Shown in pieces: positions 8,847-16,207 of a stretch of DNA of 51,557 bases. The notes under the pieces were generated by a model. The model was not told where the DNA came from. It worked only from the letters and a program-made list of their open reading frames with translations, and searched no databases. This DNA is from JAWKTT01 sp041398965 (GTDB lineage Bacteria > Planctomycetota > Planctomycetia > Planctomycetales > Planctomycetaceae), in the NCBI GenBank assembly GCA_041398965.1, contig JAWKTT010000033.1, positions 1 through 51,557 on the forward strand, given 5' to 3'. The position numbers and the translations under genes were made by a program. Position 1 is the stretch's first letter; each line of letters starts with the position of its first letter.

Positions 8847-10088
8847 ATGAAGTTTGCAAATCCATCCACATACCTTCGAGCCTGTGCGGCTTCGCTGGTC
8901 GGCCTCGCTCTGCTGTGTGCCACCTCCCTCACTTCATGTGCCGATGATGCAGCAGAAAAGCCGGCTGCGGCAGCAGAGAAGCCAGCCGAAACCGAGAAGC
9001 CCGCCGCAGAGGTTGACCCGTTCGCCGTCCCCGAGGGAACAGATTCTGCCGAACTGAAGGCGTTCATGCAGAAGCTGTCGCAAACTCCCCCACAAGATCG
9101 CACACCGGAAGGACTGAAGACGTTCTTCAACAATCTGGACAAAGCGTTTTCCGAGATCCTGACTCGCGACGTGGAAGACGAAATCGCGACAACGGCGGCA
9201 GGGGCTCGGTCGCAAATTCTTACGATTCTGGCAGACCGTCTGGGAGATGAAAGTGCTGCGGAACGCCTGAAGACTTTCACGGCGTCGCTCCAGAAAGACG
9301 AACGGCCCGCATTGGCTGCCATCGGAAAGAGTTTGGCTCTGCAGCAACGAATTTCGGGCATTACCGAGTTAAAGAGTGAGGAACGAGCCGCCCTGATTCA
9401 GGAAGTGGCCGACTCTCTGTCCGCCAAGGAAGTGGATCGAAGTGCCATCGGTGCGGCCATGGGCATCGCCGAAGCTCTCGAAGATGAGTCACCGGAGGAA
9501 GCTGCTGCCGCCCTGAATCTCTTCGCCAAGTACATCGAAGCTCGAGAAGGGGGCGAACTGAAGTCAATCGCCAAAAGCATGAGAGGGTCCGCTCGTCGAC
9601 TCGGACTGGTGGGCAACGTGATGGAAGTGAAGGGACCGACCCTTGACGGTCACTCTTTCGACATTGCCGACTGGAAGGGGAAAGTGGTCCTGGTCGACTT
9701 CTGGGCCACTTGGTGCGGACCTTGCATCGGAGAGTTGCCAAACGTCCTGTCGTTGTACGAAACGTATCATGACAAAGGATTTGAAGTGGTCGGCATCAGC
9801 CTTGACGATGATGTCGAGGAACTCAAATCGTTCATTGCCAAACGGAAGCTCCCTTGGACGACGATCTTCGAAAGCGACGCGGAAAAGCAGGGATGGAATA
9901 ATCCTCTCGCTCGACATTACGGCATCTCGGGGATTCCCACCGCAATCCTGATTGATCAGGAAGGGAAGGTCATCACCCTTTCGGCTCGTGGCAATCGCTT
10001 GAAAGTCGAACTTGAGAAACTTCTCGGACCTGTCGAAGAATCGAAGCCCGAGAACAAACCAGACGACGCGCCCACCGAAAAGGAATAG
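8847..10088 (+). CDS. Exported thioredoxin-like protein (TlpA/ResA type)
   Basis: A 413-aa exported protein with a C-terminal thioredoxin fold. TGGAG eight bases before the ATG at 8847 favours this start over the TTG at 8826. The signal ends near a Cys (LALLCATSLTSCADD), so it may be a lipoprotein. Residues about 30-60 are Ala/Glu/Pro/Lys-rich; a helical, acidic region of about 170 residues follows. The last about 150 residues are AhpC/TSA-like: LVDFWATWCGPCIGELPNV with Cys290 and Cys293, and the cis-Pro loop GISGIPTAILID. Such proteins reduce disulfides or maintain cytochrome c Cys residues outside the cytoplasm; that role is inferred. The helical middle part I do not recognise. Confidence 0.88.
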   Translation: MKFANPSTYLRACAASLVGLALLCATSLTSCADDAAEKPAAAAEKPAETEKPAAEVDPFAVPEGTDSAELKAFMQKLSQTPPQDRTPEGLKTFFNNLDKAFSEILTRDVEDEIATTAAGARSQILTILADRLGDESAAERLKTFTASLQKDERPALAAIGKSLALQQRISGITELKSEERAALIQEVADSLSAKEVDRSAIGAAMGIAEALEDESPEEAAAALNLFAKYIEAREGGELKSIAKSMRGSARRLGLVGNVMEVKGPTLDGHSFDIADWKGKVVLVDFWATWCGPCIGELPNVLSLYETYHDKGFEVVGISLDDDVEELKSFIAKRKLPWTTIFESDAEKQGWNNPLARHYGISGIPTAILIDQEGKVITLSARGNRLKVELEKLLGPVEESKPENKPDDAPTEKE

Positions 10089-10213
10089 TTTCTGGAGACA
10101 GTTGTCTGCCCGGCGACTCACACGGAAAATCTCTTGATTCCGTCGAGCAGCACATCTGTTGAAAGTCTGATGGACCGGGGAACAAAGGCGTTCGCCGATG
10201 ATGTGACAAAGCA

Positions 10214-10246
10214 ACGGCCCGACTCTCTTCCTGAGAGTCGGGCCGT
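10214..10246. terminator. Strong hairpin, probable terminator
   Basis: ACGGCCCGACTCTC (10214-10227) and GAGAGTCGGGCCGT (10233-10246) form a perfect 14-bp stem with loop TTCCT. It lies between the thioredoxin-like gene and acpS. No U-tract follows, a feature shared with other hairpins in this window. Confidence 0.65.
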
Positions 10247-10281
10247 CTGAGTCTGACGATGTTGATTTCAGGAAACCGTTC

Positions 10282-10683
10282 ATGATTGTGGGTATTGGAA
10301 CAGATATCATCGAAGTGGTCCGGATCGGTGAGATCATCGAACGTCACGGAGAACTCTTTCTACAAAGAGTCTACACCGAGCGTGAGATTCAGTATTGCCA
10401 GCGTAAGAAGGGGGCAATACAGCACTACGCCGGACGTTGGGCCGCGAAGGAAGCCGTCATGAAAGTCCTCGGCACAGGCTTCTCGAAAGGGGTCGGCTTT
10501 CGAGATATCGAAGTCTGCTCCCGACGCAGCGGTGCCCCGTTCATCGAGCTCTATGGCGGAGCCAAACAGATCGCCGCTCGACTCGGCATCGCTCAAATGA
10601 TGATCACGATTTCGCATTGCCGGCAATACGCGACGGCAACCGCCATCGGCGTCGTGACACCTCCGGCGGTCCATCAAGAGTAA
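10282..10683 (+). CDS. acpS: Holo-[acyl-carrier-protein] synthase
   Basis: A 133-aa AcpS. It transfers the 4'-phosphopantetheine group from CoA to a Ser of acyl carrier protein, activating fatty acid synthesis in the cytoplasm. The family motifs are complete: GIGTDIIEV with metal-binding Asp8, RWAAKEAVMK with Glu57, and TISHCRQYATA near the end (normally TISH). Length matches the family. AGGAAA precedes the ATG at 10282 at a suitable distance. It follows a strong hairpin, so it probably has its own promoter; the next gene starts 16 bases after its stop and could be co-transcribed. Confidence 0.95.
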   Translation: MIVGIGTDIIEVVRIGEIIERHGELFLQRVYTEREIQYCQRKKGAIQHYAGRWAAKEAVMKVLGTGFSKGVGFRDIEVCSRRSGAPFIELYGGAKQIAARLGIAQMMITISHCRQYATATAIGVVTPPAVHQE

Positions 10684-10699
10684 CCCCCGCAGTAGCACC

Positions 10700-11248
10700 A
10701 TGACTGGCCATCGCATGCTCCAATCCCGCCTACTCATCAACGTTATCCCTCTCTGTTTCGTGATGCTTCTTGCCGAGGCATGCCTCGCGGAGGGACCTCT
10801 TCTCAAAGTGACCACCAAACGGGACGACGACACGGTCAACGTTTCTATCTGCGATGATCAGGCGACGCTGTCAATCCGAAGTCCCTTCGGCATCAGCCAT
10901 GCGGTCGTGCAGCGTGTCGGCAAGGCGTGGCCCCAAAAGATCCAATTGCAAATTCATCTCAAAGGGTTGGAAAACCTGAAGATTACCACCGACAAGGTGA
11001 CGCTCGAAGCGTCCGTTTCGAGCCAGACCCCCCAGCCTCACGCCAGAGTCTGGCTGTCCGGAAATGAGGAAGAACCCCTCGACGCCACGAGCCCCTACGC
11101 GATGCCCCTGCGACTCGTCGGCAAAGATGGCAAACCAGCGAATCGAATTCCATTAGATGAGGGCTACATCGAAGCCTCTCTCCCCTACGCACTCTTCGAC
11201 GGAAACCCAGAATCGATGACGATCAGTTGGATCGATTTCTATCGATAG
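10700..11248 (+). CDS. Exported protein of unknown function
   Basis: A 182-aa protein with a signal segment (LLINVIPLCFVMLLAEACLAEG), possibly cleaved after CLA. The mature part is short and beta-like, with no Cys pairs or catalytic motif that I recognise. It starts 16 bases after acpS on the same strand; an inner ATG (residue 6, MLQSRLL) is an alternative start. Association with lipid synthesis is not supported beyond position. Confidence 0.65.
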   Translation: MTGHRMLQSRLLINVIPLCFVMLLAEACLAEGPLLKVTTKRDDDTVNVSICDDQATLSIRSPFGISHAVVQRVGKAWPQKIQLQIHLKGLENLKITTDKVTLEASVSSQTPQPHARVWLSGNEEEPLDATSPYAMPLRLVGKDGKPANRIPLDEGYIEASLPYALFDGNPESMTISWIDFYR

Positions 11249-11332
11249 ACGAAATGACATGGATCGCCCGTTTCTGAAGTGGGACGAAACGGATGAGTCT
11301 GACAAACATCACATTCCCCATCCGGTGCCGCA

Positions 11333-12388
11333 ATGTCAACAGAGAACGAATACACCCCAGAAGCTCCCACCGCCCGACAGGCTGTTGCTTTTGACGTCAC
11401 CCCCTTCAAGGCGGATGGTGGGTTTCGAATGGGGGATGCGATGCAGATGATTGGGGCCTTGGGGATTGTTGGCATTTTGCTCGGCATCATCACGCACTAT
11501 GTGTCCAAGTTGTTCTATTTTATCCTGCTGTTTCCGCTCGGGATTGGCGTGCTCGTTGGACTGTGGGGGAACTGGTGTATCACGCGATTCAAGATCCGAA
11601 GTCCGCTCATTGGCGGGGTCTCCGGGTTGGTGGCGGGATGCCTCGCGATGACGGCGATGCATTACTGGGACTACCGTGAGTTTGAATCGAACTTTACGGA
11701 CAACCCCCAGCTGGCTGCTGTGCGCGAGATGGTCCAGCAGGCTGCCCAGGCCGACCCAGTCCTCAAAGAAAACTCCCCCGAGTTTCGGGAATTCGCTAAC
11801 CAGTTTGACCCAGAAATCTTGCAAGCTCTTCTTGTCGACTCCTTTCCAAGTTACGTCGACATGGCTGCCAAGCGTGGTGTCGAGATTAACTCAAATCGTG
11901 GGGGAGGAAAGGGGTCCAATCTGGGCTACACTGGCACCTACATCTACTGGGGGGTCGAGATGCTCATCGTGGCAGGGATCGCGTTTGCCATGATGTCTTC
12001 GACAGCCGGTCAACCATTCTGCGTCGACTGTAACCTCTGGAAGACCCCTGAAGTTTACGGCCCCATCAAAGACCCGGCTCACGTGACAGAGATGATCCAG
12101 GCGGGGCGGATCGAGCCGGTTGAATCGGGTGACCTGTCGGTCGCTCCGGGGGCTTTTGTCACCCTATCGGTGTGTGGCGAGTGCCTGCCGGAGGAAATCG
12201 CCCCCGACCCCCGCGTTGTCGGCCCAGGCGCAGAACCGATCTCGTTCGAGATCTTCGTCGAACGAGGAGCACTCAACGGCAAAGGGGAGCTAACTAAGTC
12301 CATGCTGTCCCGCACCACATACCCCATCACTGCACTGCCAGTCATCAGGGAAGCGTTGCAGGCGATCCATTCCGTCAGTCCGTCGTAG
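11333..12388 (+). CDS. Membrane protein of unknown function
   Basis: A 351-aa membrane protein. Three hydrophobic segments lie at about 36-55 (MIGALGIVGILLGIITHYV), 58-80 (LFYFILLFPLGIGVLVGLWG) and 90-110, and a fourth at about 205-225 (VEMLIVAGIAFAMM). Between the third and fourth is a hydrophilic region of about 90 residues. The C-terminal part has two Cys pairs, CVDCNLW and CGECLP, which could bind a metal or form a disulfide. I do not recognise the family. Confidence 0.7.
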   Translation: MSTENEYTPEAPTARQAVAFDVTPFKADGGFRMGDAMQMIGALGIVGILLGIITHYVSKLFYFILLFPLGIGVLVGLWGNWCITRFKIRSPLIGGVSGLVAGCLAMTAMHYWDYREFESNFTDNPQLAAVREMVQQAAQADPVLKENSPEFREFANQFDPEILQALLVDSFPSYVDMAAKRGVEINSNRGGGKGSNLGYTGTYIYWGVEMLIVAGIAFAMMSSTAGQPFCVDCNLWKTPEVYGPIKDPAHVTEMIQAGRIEPVESGDLSVAPGAFVTLSVCGECLPEEIAPDPRVVGPGAEPISFEIFVERGALNGKGELTKSMLSRTTYPITALPVIREALQAIHSVSPS

Positions 12389-12778
12389 CCGAGGCCATTC
12401 TTCGGAGTGCCCGAATCGTCTCGGCGACTCGATTCGTCGGTCCTGACATTCGTTCTGCCCCCAATCTCGCCGGTAAAACGAGGAGATTCGGCAAGGGTTC
12501 CCTGGCTTCTCTTGACAGTGCAGATGCTTCACTTTGATCGCGAGAGGCCGACGTGTGTGTGGCGAATCTACGCAATCATCAGCATCGGCACGCCCCATTC
12601 GGACGAGTGCGTAGAAGGTGCGCAGGGGCGCCAGTTTCACACTGACAGATTCTTAGCACATCGTTGGCGAAAAGGTGGTAGGTTCAATTGACGACTCCCG
12701 TCGATAGACATGTTTAACGGTGAGCGTCGGTGTACTTCTCGACTCGATGTCTCGATCGCTGTTCTGTCGGAGGCTGAT
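12389..12778. other. Intergenic region
   Basis: About 390 bases with no convincing gene. TTGACA occurs at 12512-12517 but without a good -10 box at the right distance. A GGAGG site at 12769-12773 belongs to the next gene. I see nothing else. Confidence 0.5.
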
Positions 12779-13831
12779 ATGCCCCACCAAGAAATCACGT
12801 TGCTTGCTCGCCGCTGGCCATGGGCTGTTGGGGTCGTCCTGTTGTGTGGCTGCCAGTCGATGCCATCGCAAAACTACTCGGCTTGGCGACTCAGCGACCC
12901 GGCAAGTTCGTCGCCGTACCGGCTTCCCCTCGCCGCAACCCCCAACAGCGGCAGCCCGACGGGGGGGACCAACACCCTTCAAAAGCCGGCAGGCCCCGAA
13001 ACGAAGACCAACGCTGATTCTGGGCTCGCCGCAACCGACCCCAATGCAACAACCCGCGAGAAACCCGACTCGCCCGAACTCAGTTCGACGAATGACAGTT
13101 TCGCGAACAGCAACGAACGGACCCGATCCAACAGTCCCGTCAAGCTGACGGTGTCGGACCCTGCTAAGGGGAAAATCGATGATCTGGTCTCGTTCCGAAC
13201 GACCGTCACCAATACCGGGAAAGTTGACCTGACCGACTTGGAAGTCATCTGCGATTTTGATCCGGAACTGATTTTCCCAGGAGAGACGACCCAACAATTA
13301 CAACAACCGATCGACCGACTGGATGCTGGTGAATCTCGTGTCATCACGCTGGCATTGAAGGTTCAGGAGTTCGGACAACCTTGCGTGCTGTTCCGATTAC
13401 GTCTACATGGATTCGAAGATGTCGTCGAAAAGCGGTGCTTGACGATCGACCCGCCACCGCTCGAATTGAGTTGGCAAGGTCCCGAAGAGCGCCCAGTCAA
13501 CAGCCGGGCCGAGTTTGTCCTGACGCTCCTCAATCGATCGCCCACTGAGCTTCGCGAAACCGAGTTGATCGTCGCTTATGATCCCTCACTTGCCGTCCGA
13601 GCAGGTTCGGCTGGCGTTGTCCGTCGACCGCAGGAACTCGTCTGGAATCTCGGCTTACTCAAGGTTAATGAGCGGGTTCGGATTGAGATGGAATTTGAGT
13701 GCCTGGAGGTCGTAGATCCCTCCATGCTCCGGGTCCAACTCCGTTCGCAAGGCACAGCGGTCGCGACGTCAGAACATCGCCTCAACATCACCCGTAGCAC
13801 TGACATCATCGGCCGGTTGCCAACCGAGTAA
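12779..13831 (+). CDS. Lipoprotein with DUF11-like repeats
   Basis: A 350-aa lipoprotein. The ATG at 12779 follows GGAGG by five bases and gives a signal ending in the lipobox LLCGC; an earlier in-frame ATG at 12710 lacks these features. Residues about 25-120 are Ser/Pro/Thr/Asn-rich, a likely surface linker. Two tandem Ig-like DUF11 domains follow, the first from VKLTVSDPAKGKIDDLVSF with VTNTGKVDLTDLEV, the second from LELSWQGPEERPVNSRAEF. Such domains occur in planctomycete cell-surface proteins; the binding partner is unknown. Confidence 0.8.
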   Translation: MPHQEITLLARRWPWAVGVVLLCGCQSMPSQNYSAWRLSDPASSSPYRLPLAATPNSGSPTGGTNTLQKPAGPETKTNADSGLAATDPNATTREKPDSPELSSTNDSFANSNERTRSNSPVKLTVSDPAKGKIDDLVSFRTTVTNTGKVDLTDLEVICDFDPELIFPGETTQQLQQPIDRLDAGESRVITLALKVQEFGQPCVLFRLRLHGFEDVVEKRCLTIDPPPLELSWQGPEERPVNSRAEFVLTLLNRSPTELRETELIVAYDPSLAVRAGSAGVVRRPQELVWNLGLLKVNERVRIEMEFECLEVVDPSMLRVQLRSQGTAVATSEHRLNITRSTDIIGRLPTE

Positions 13832-13856
13832 CCCGAGTCGCCACCCGGATTCCCGT

Positions 13857-13880
13857 GCGACGGACCTCGAAGTCCGTCGC
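13857..13880. terminator. Hairpin between convergent genes
   Basis: GCGACGGAC (13857-13865) and GTCCGTCGC (13872-13880) pair perfectly around the loop CTCGAA. It sits between the ends of the lipoprotein gene and leuA, so it could serve both strands. No T-tract on either side. Confidence 0.55.
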
Positions 13881-13895
13881 CTGGGGACCGCAATG

Positions 13896-15467
13896 CTACA
13901 CCCCCTTCTCGGTGTGTGCCTCGCGACCACGATGGTTGGCGAGGGACTTGTTGATCGCGTTAAGGTAGGCGAGAGCCGAAGCCTCGACGATGTCGGTGCT
14001 GACCCCTTTACCGTGATACGTCCGACCTGCAACCTCGATCTCGACGGAGACCTCTCCCATCGCATCCTTACCGGCTGACACACTCCGGACTTGATAGTCT
14101 CGCAACTTGGCCGTGACGCCGGTCACCCGCTCCAAACACCAGAACGCGGCATCAACTGGGCCATCGCCGGTATGAGCGTCCTGCTGCTTGCGTCCATCTT
14201 CATGAGTCAGTTCAATGGTAGCGGTCGGTATCGGCCCAGTGCCAGAGACTGCCTGAAACGAGGTCATCCGCCAAGTCTCCGGGACCGTTTGTGTTCGTTG
14301 CTCGATCAATGCGGTCAAGTCGGCATCGTAGATGTCCTTCTTCTTGTCGGCCAACAAGATGAAGTCATCAAACACTTTCTGGAACACTGTCTCTTCCAGT
14401 GTAAAGCCGAGTTGTTGAACACGATCACGAAAGGCGTGGCGTCCTGAGTGCTTGCCGAGGACAAGGTTTTCGCCAACATAGCCGACCGACTCAGGACGCA
14501 TGATTTCGTAAGTGTCCCGATTCTGAAGGATGCCATGCTGATGTATTCCCGCTTCATGGGCGAAGGCGTTTTGACCGACGATGGCTTTGTTCCGCTGGAC
14601 CTTCATGCCAGTGATACTCGAAACGAGACGACTGGTCGGGCAGAGCTTTTCTGTGCGAATATTGGTCTGCACTTTGTAGTAATCGTGACGGGTTTTGATC
14701 GCCATGACGACCTCTTCGAGTGCCGCATTCCCAGCCCGTTCGCCGAGTCCATTGATCGTACACTCGACCTGTCGGGCTCCCGCTTCGACAGCTGCGAGAC
14801 TGTTCGCGACGGCGAGTCCGAGATCGTTATGACAGTGCGTCGAGATCACCGCCTGGCCGATGTTCGGGACGTGTTCCTTGAGAGTCTTGATGACGTTGTA
14901 ATAGTGAGACGGCGTAGCGTAGCCAACGGTATCGGGGATGTTGACGGTCGTCGCGCCGGCGGCAATCGTCTTCTCAACAACTTCGCAGAGAAAGTCAAGC
15001 TCCGTGCGGGCCGCATCCTCTGGGGAGAACTCGACGTTCGGGCGGACAATGTCGCTACGAGAGGCCATCTTGTCGCAAGTGTACTTCACCATCTCGACAG
15101 CCCGTTTGAGAATTTCTTCCTTGGCCATCTTCAACTTGTACTGCATGTGAATCGCCGACGTGGCGAGGAAGACATGAATCCGCACATTCTTCGCGTGCTG
15201 AAGAGCCTCCCAGGCACGGTCGATGTCTTCGGTTCGACAACGTGCGAGTCCGGCGATACAGGTCTGCTCACCATAGGTTTCCGCGATCGCCTTGACTGCC
15301 TCGAAGTCGCCAGGCGATGCGATCGGAAAACCGGCTTCGATGACGTCGACCCCCAGTTCCACGAGAGACTTCGCGATCTCGAGCTTCTCGGGGGTCGACA
15401 TGGAACAACCGGGGGACTGCTCGCCATCGCGAAGCGTCGTGTCAAAAATGATGATGTTGTCGGACAT
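13896..15467 (-). CDS. leuA: 2-isopropylmalate synthase
   Basis: A 523-aa LeuA. It condenses 2-oxoisovalerate with acetyl-CoA to 2-isopropylmalate, the first committed step of leucine synthesis, in the cytoplasm. The DRE-TIM barrel motifs are present: TTLRDGEQSPG (10-20) and STHCHNDLGLA with His211, His213 and Asp215. The C-terminal about 130 residues form the leucine-sensing regulatory domain (GTGPIPTATIEL, GVSTDIVEASALAYLNAINK), so feedback inhibition is expected. Length is standard for the long bacterial type. The gene is preceded by a promoter, a leader peptide and an attenuator (15538-15709). No leuB/C/D genes follow; the downstream gene is convergent. Confidence 0.96.
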   Translation of the reverse strand: MSDNIIIFDTTLRDGEQSPGCSMSTPEKLEIAKSLVELGVDVIEAGFPIASPGDFEAVKAIAETYGEQTCIAGLARCRTEDIDRAWEALQHAKNVRIHVFLATSAIHMQYKLKMAKEEILKRAVEMVKYTCDKMASRSDIVRPNVEFSPEDAARTELDFLCEVVEKTIAAGATTVNIPDTVGYATPSHYYNVIKTLKEHVPNIGQAVISTHCHNDLGLAVANSLAAVEAGARQVECTINGLGERAGNAALEEVVMAIKTRHDYYKVQTNIRTEKLCPTSRLVSSITGMKVQRNKAIVGQNAFAHEAGIHQHGILQNRDTYEIMRPESVGYVGENLVLGKHSGRHAFRDRVQQLGFTLEETVFQKVFDDFILLADKKKDIYDADLTALIEQRTQTVPETWRMTSFQAVSGTGPIPTATIELTHEDGRKQQDAHTGDGPVDAAFWCLERVTGVTAKLRDYQVRSVSAGKDAMGEVSVEIEVAGRTYHGKGVSTDIVEASALAYLNAINKSLANHRGREAHTEKGV

Positions 15468-15537
15468 AGTTCGGCTGATTCCGTGTGAGTGTTCGGTAGT
15501 GGGAACGATGGTGGGCGAGTCCCTTGGCGAAGTCTAC

Positions 15538-15573
15538 AAAAAAACCCCGAGACCTCGCGAAGAAGCCTCAGGG
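15538..15573 (-). terminator. leuA attenuator (intrinsic terminator, arms 3:4)
   Basis: On the minus strand, CCCTGAGGCTTC (15573-15562) pairs with GAGGTCTCGGGG (15556-15545) over 12 positions with three G-U pairs and a 5-base loop, followed at once by seven T (15544-15538). It lies about 70 bases before leuA and just after the leader peptide. The 5' arm is also fully complementary over 11 positions to the arm at 15616-15606, so terminator and antiterminator exclude each other. Confidence 0.85.
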
Positions 15574-15606
15574 TGGATATTGTCTGAACGAAGACCGATC
15601 CTGCTC

Positions 15607-15669
15607 CTAAGACCTCCCGAAGGAAGGTAAGAGTCGCAGTAGTGCGGAGATCGTAAGGTTGGCGTTCAT
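15607..15669 (-). CDS. Leucine-rich leader peptide of leuA
   Basis: A 20-codon frame reading MNANLTISALLRLLPSFGRS, ending in TAG. Leu is encoded five times, at positions 5, 10, 11, 13 and 14 (CTT, CTA, CTG, CTC, TTA). The Leu codons end in arm 1 of the RNA structure (15628-15622), and the stop codon lies in arm 2 (15616-15606). A ribosome stalled on Leu codons would mask arm 1 and let arm 2 pair with arm 3; one reaching the stop would mask arm 2 and let the terminator form. No Shine-Dalgarno is visible and the predicted transcript starts only about 5-8 bases before the ATG, so translation would be nearly leaderless. No homology to known leader peptides is claimed; the function is inferred from geometry. 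Confidence 0.78.
   Translation of the reverse strand: MNANLTISALLRLLPSFGRS
15612..15628 (-). promoter_or_regulatory. Leader RNA hairpin, arms 1:2
   Basis: ACCTTCC (15628-15622) pairs with GGGAGGT (15618-15612) around a 3-base loop, giving a 7-bp stem over the end of the leader peptide. It competes with the 2:3 antiterminator and would act as the protector and pause hairpin. Confidence 0.65.
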
Positions 15670-15680
15670 AACAACGTGAC

Positions 15681-15709
15681 ACAATACAGACCGAACCGGT
15701 TCACGTCAA
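15681..15709 (-). promoter_or_regulatory. leuA promoter with a palindromic spacer
   Basis: TTGACG (15709-15704) and TATTGT (15686-15681) are separated by exactly 17 bases, a good housekeeping-sigma pair (5/6 and 4/6 to consensus). The start site would be near 15675-15677. The spacer contains the perfect palindrome GAACCGGTTC (15693-15702), which could bind a repressor in addition to attenuation. Confidence 0.65.
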
Positions 15710-16207
15710 TTCGTCTCGAAGAGAAGCCAGGGCCTTTCAGTTTTCCAAGATGATGAGGTTCATGGGCTTTCAAGGCATTGAGGCGGAGGGTTTGGGTGAT
15801 GTTGTGTGATTCATCCGTGCGCGATTCCCCTTTCGTTCACCGTCGTGTCACAGAAGGGGGAAAGGATTGGGACGTTGAGTGTCGGCTGGTTGTCCTGCCC
15901 TTGTACAGATCGTTTCTGCGGTACTCCATGAGAAGCGGGCAGGGGTGGGGGATAAAGTTTTTTCTCTGTCCAAGAGATTGGAGAATCATGAGTAAGTCGG
16001 TAGTACAGCGGTCGGCCGATGAGTCTGGCGGTTCCCGATGTTACGCCACCTTGGCAACAGGACGCGGCTCCCGCGCACTGGCTGGCGAGATTACTATTAT
16101 TCGAGCGTCACCGATCCTTCCTGTGAATGGCTTAATCACATCTCCAATACCAAATGGAGCTATGAAATGTTGAATATGAGAAAGCCAAATTGGAACGCCC
16201 TCACTGC
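15710..16207. other. Intergenic region upstream of the leuA promoter
   Basis: About 500 bases with only one doubtful small gene (15988-16173). The stretch from about 16090 to 16200 is richer in A+T than its surroundings. I see no convincing hairpin terminator for the PSD1 gene, which ends at 16208. Confidence 0.5.
15988..16173 (+). CDS. Doubtful small ORF, 61 codons
   Basis: ATG with GGAG four bases upstream opens a frame starting MSKSVVQRSADESGGSR. The sequence shows no motif or membrane segment. Another frame in the same place (from 16038) reads more protein-like (GWRDYYYSSVTDPSCEWLNH) but overlaps the end of the PSD1 gene. Either may be chance, or the two may be one frameshifted gene. Confidence 0.2.
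   Translation: MSKSVVQRSADESGGSRCYATLATGRGSRALAGEITIIRASPILPVNGLITSPIPNGAMKC

Noticed and set aside
15468..15709. T-box riboswitch as an explanation for the leuA leader
   Set aside because: No T-box consensus or specifier stem is visible; the Leu-rich ORF and three competing arms explain the region better.
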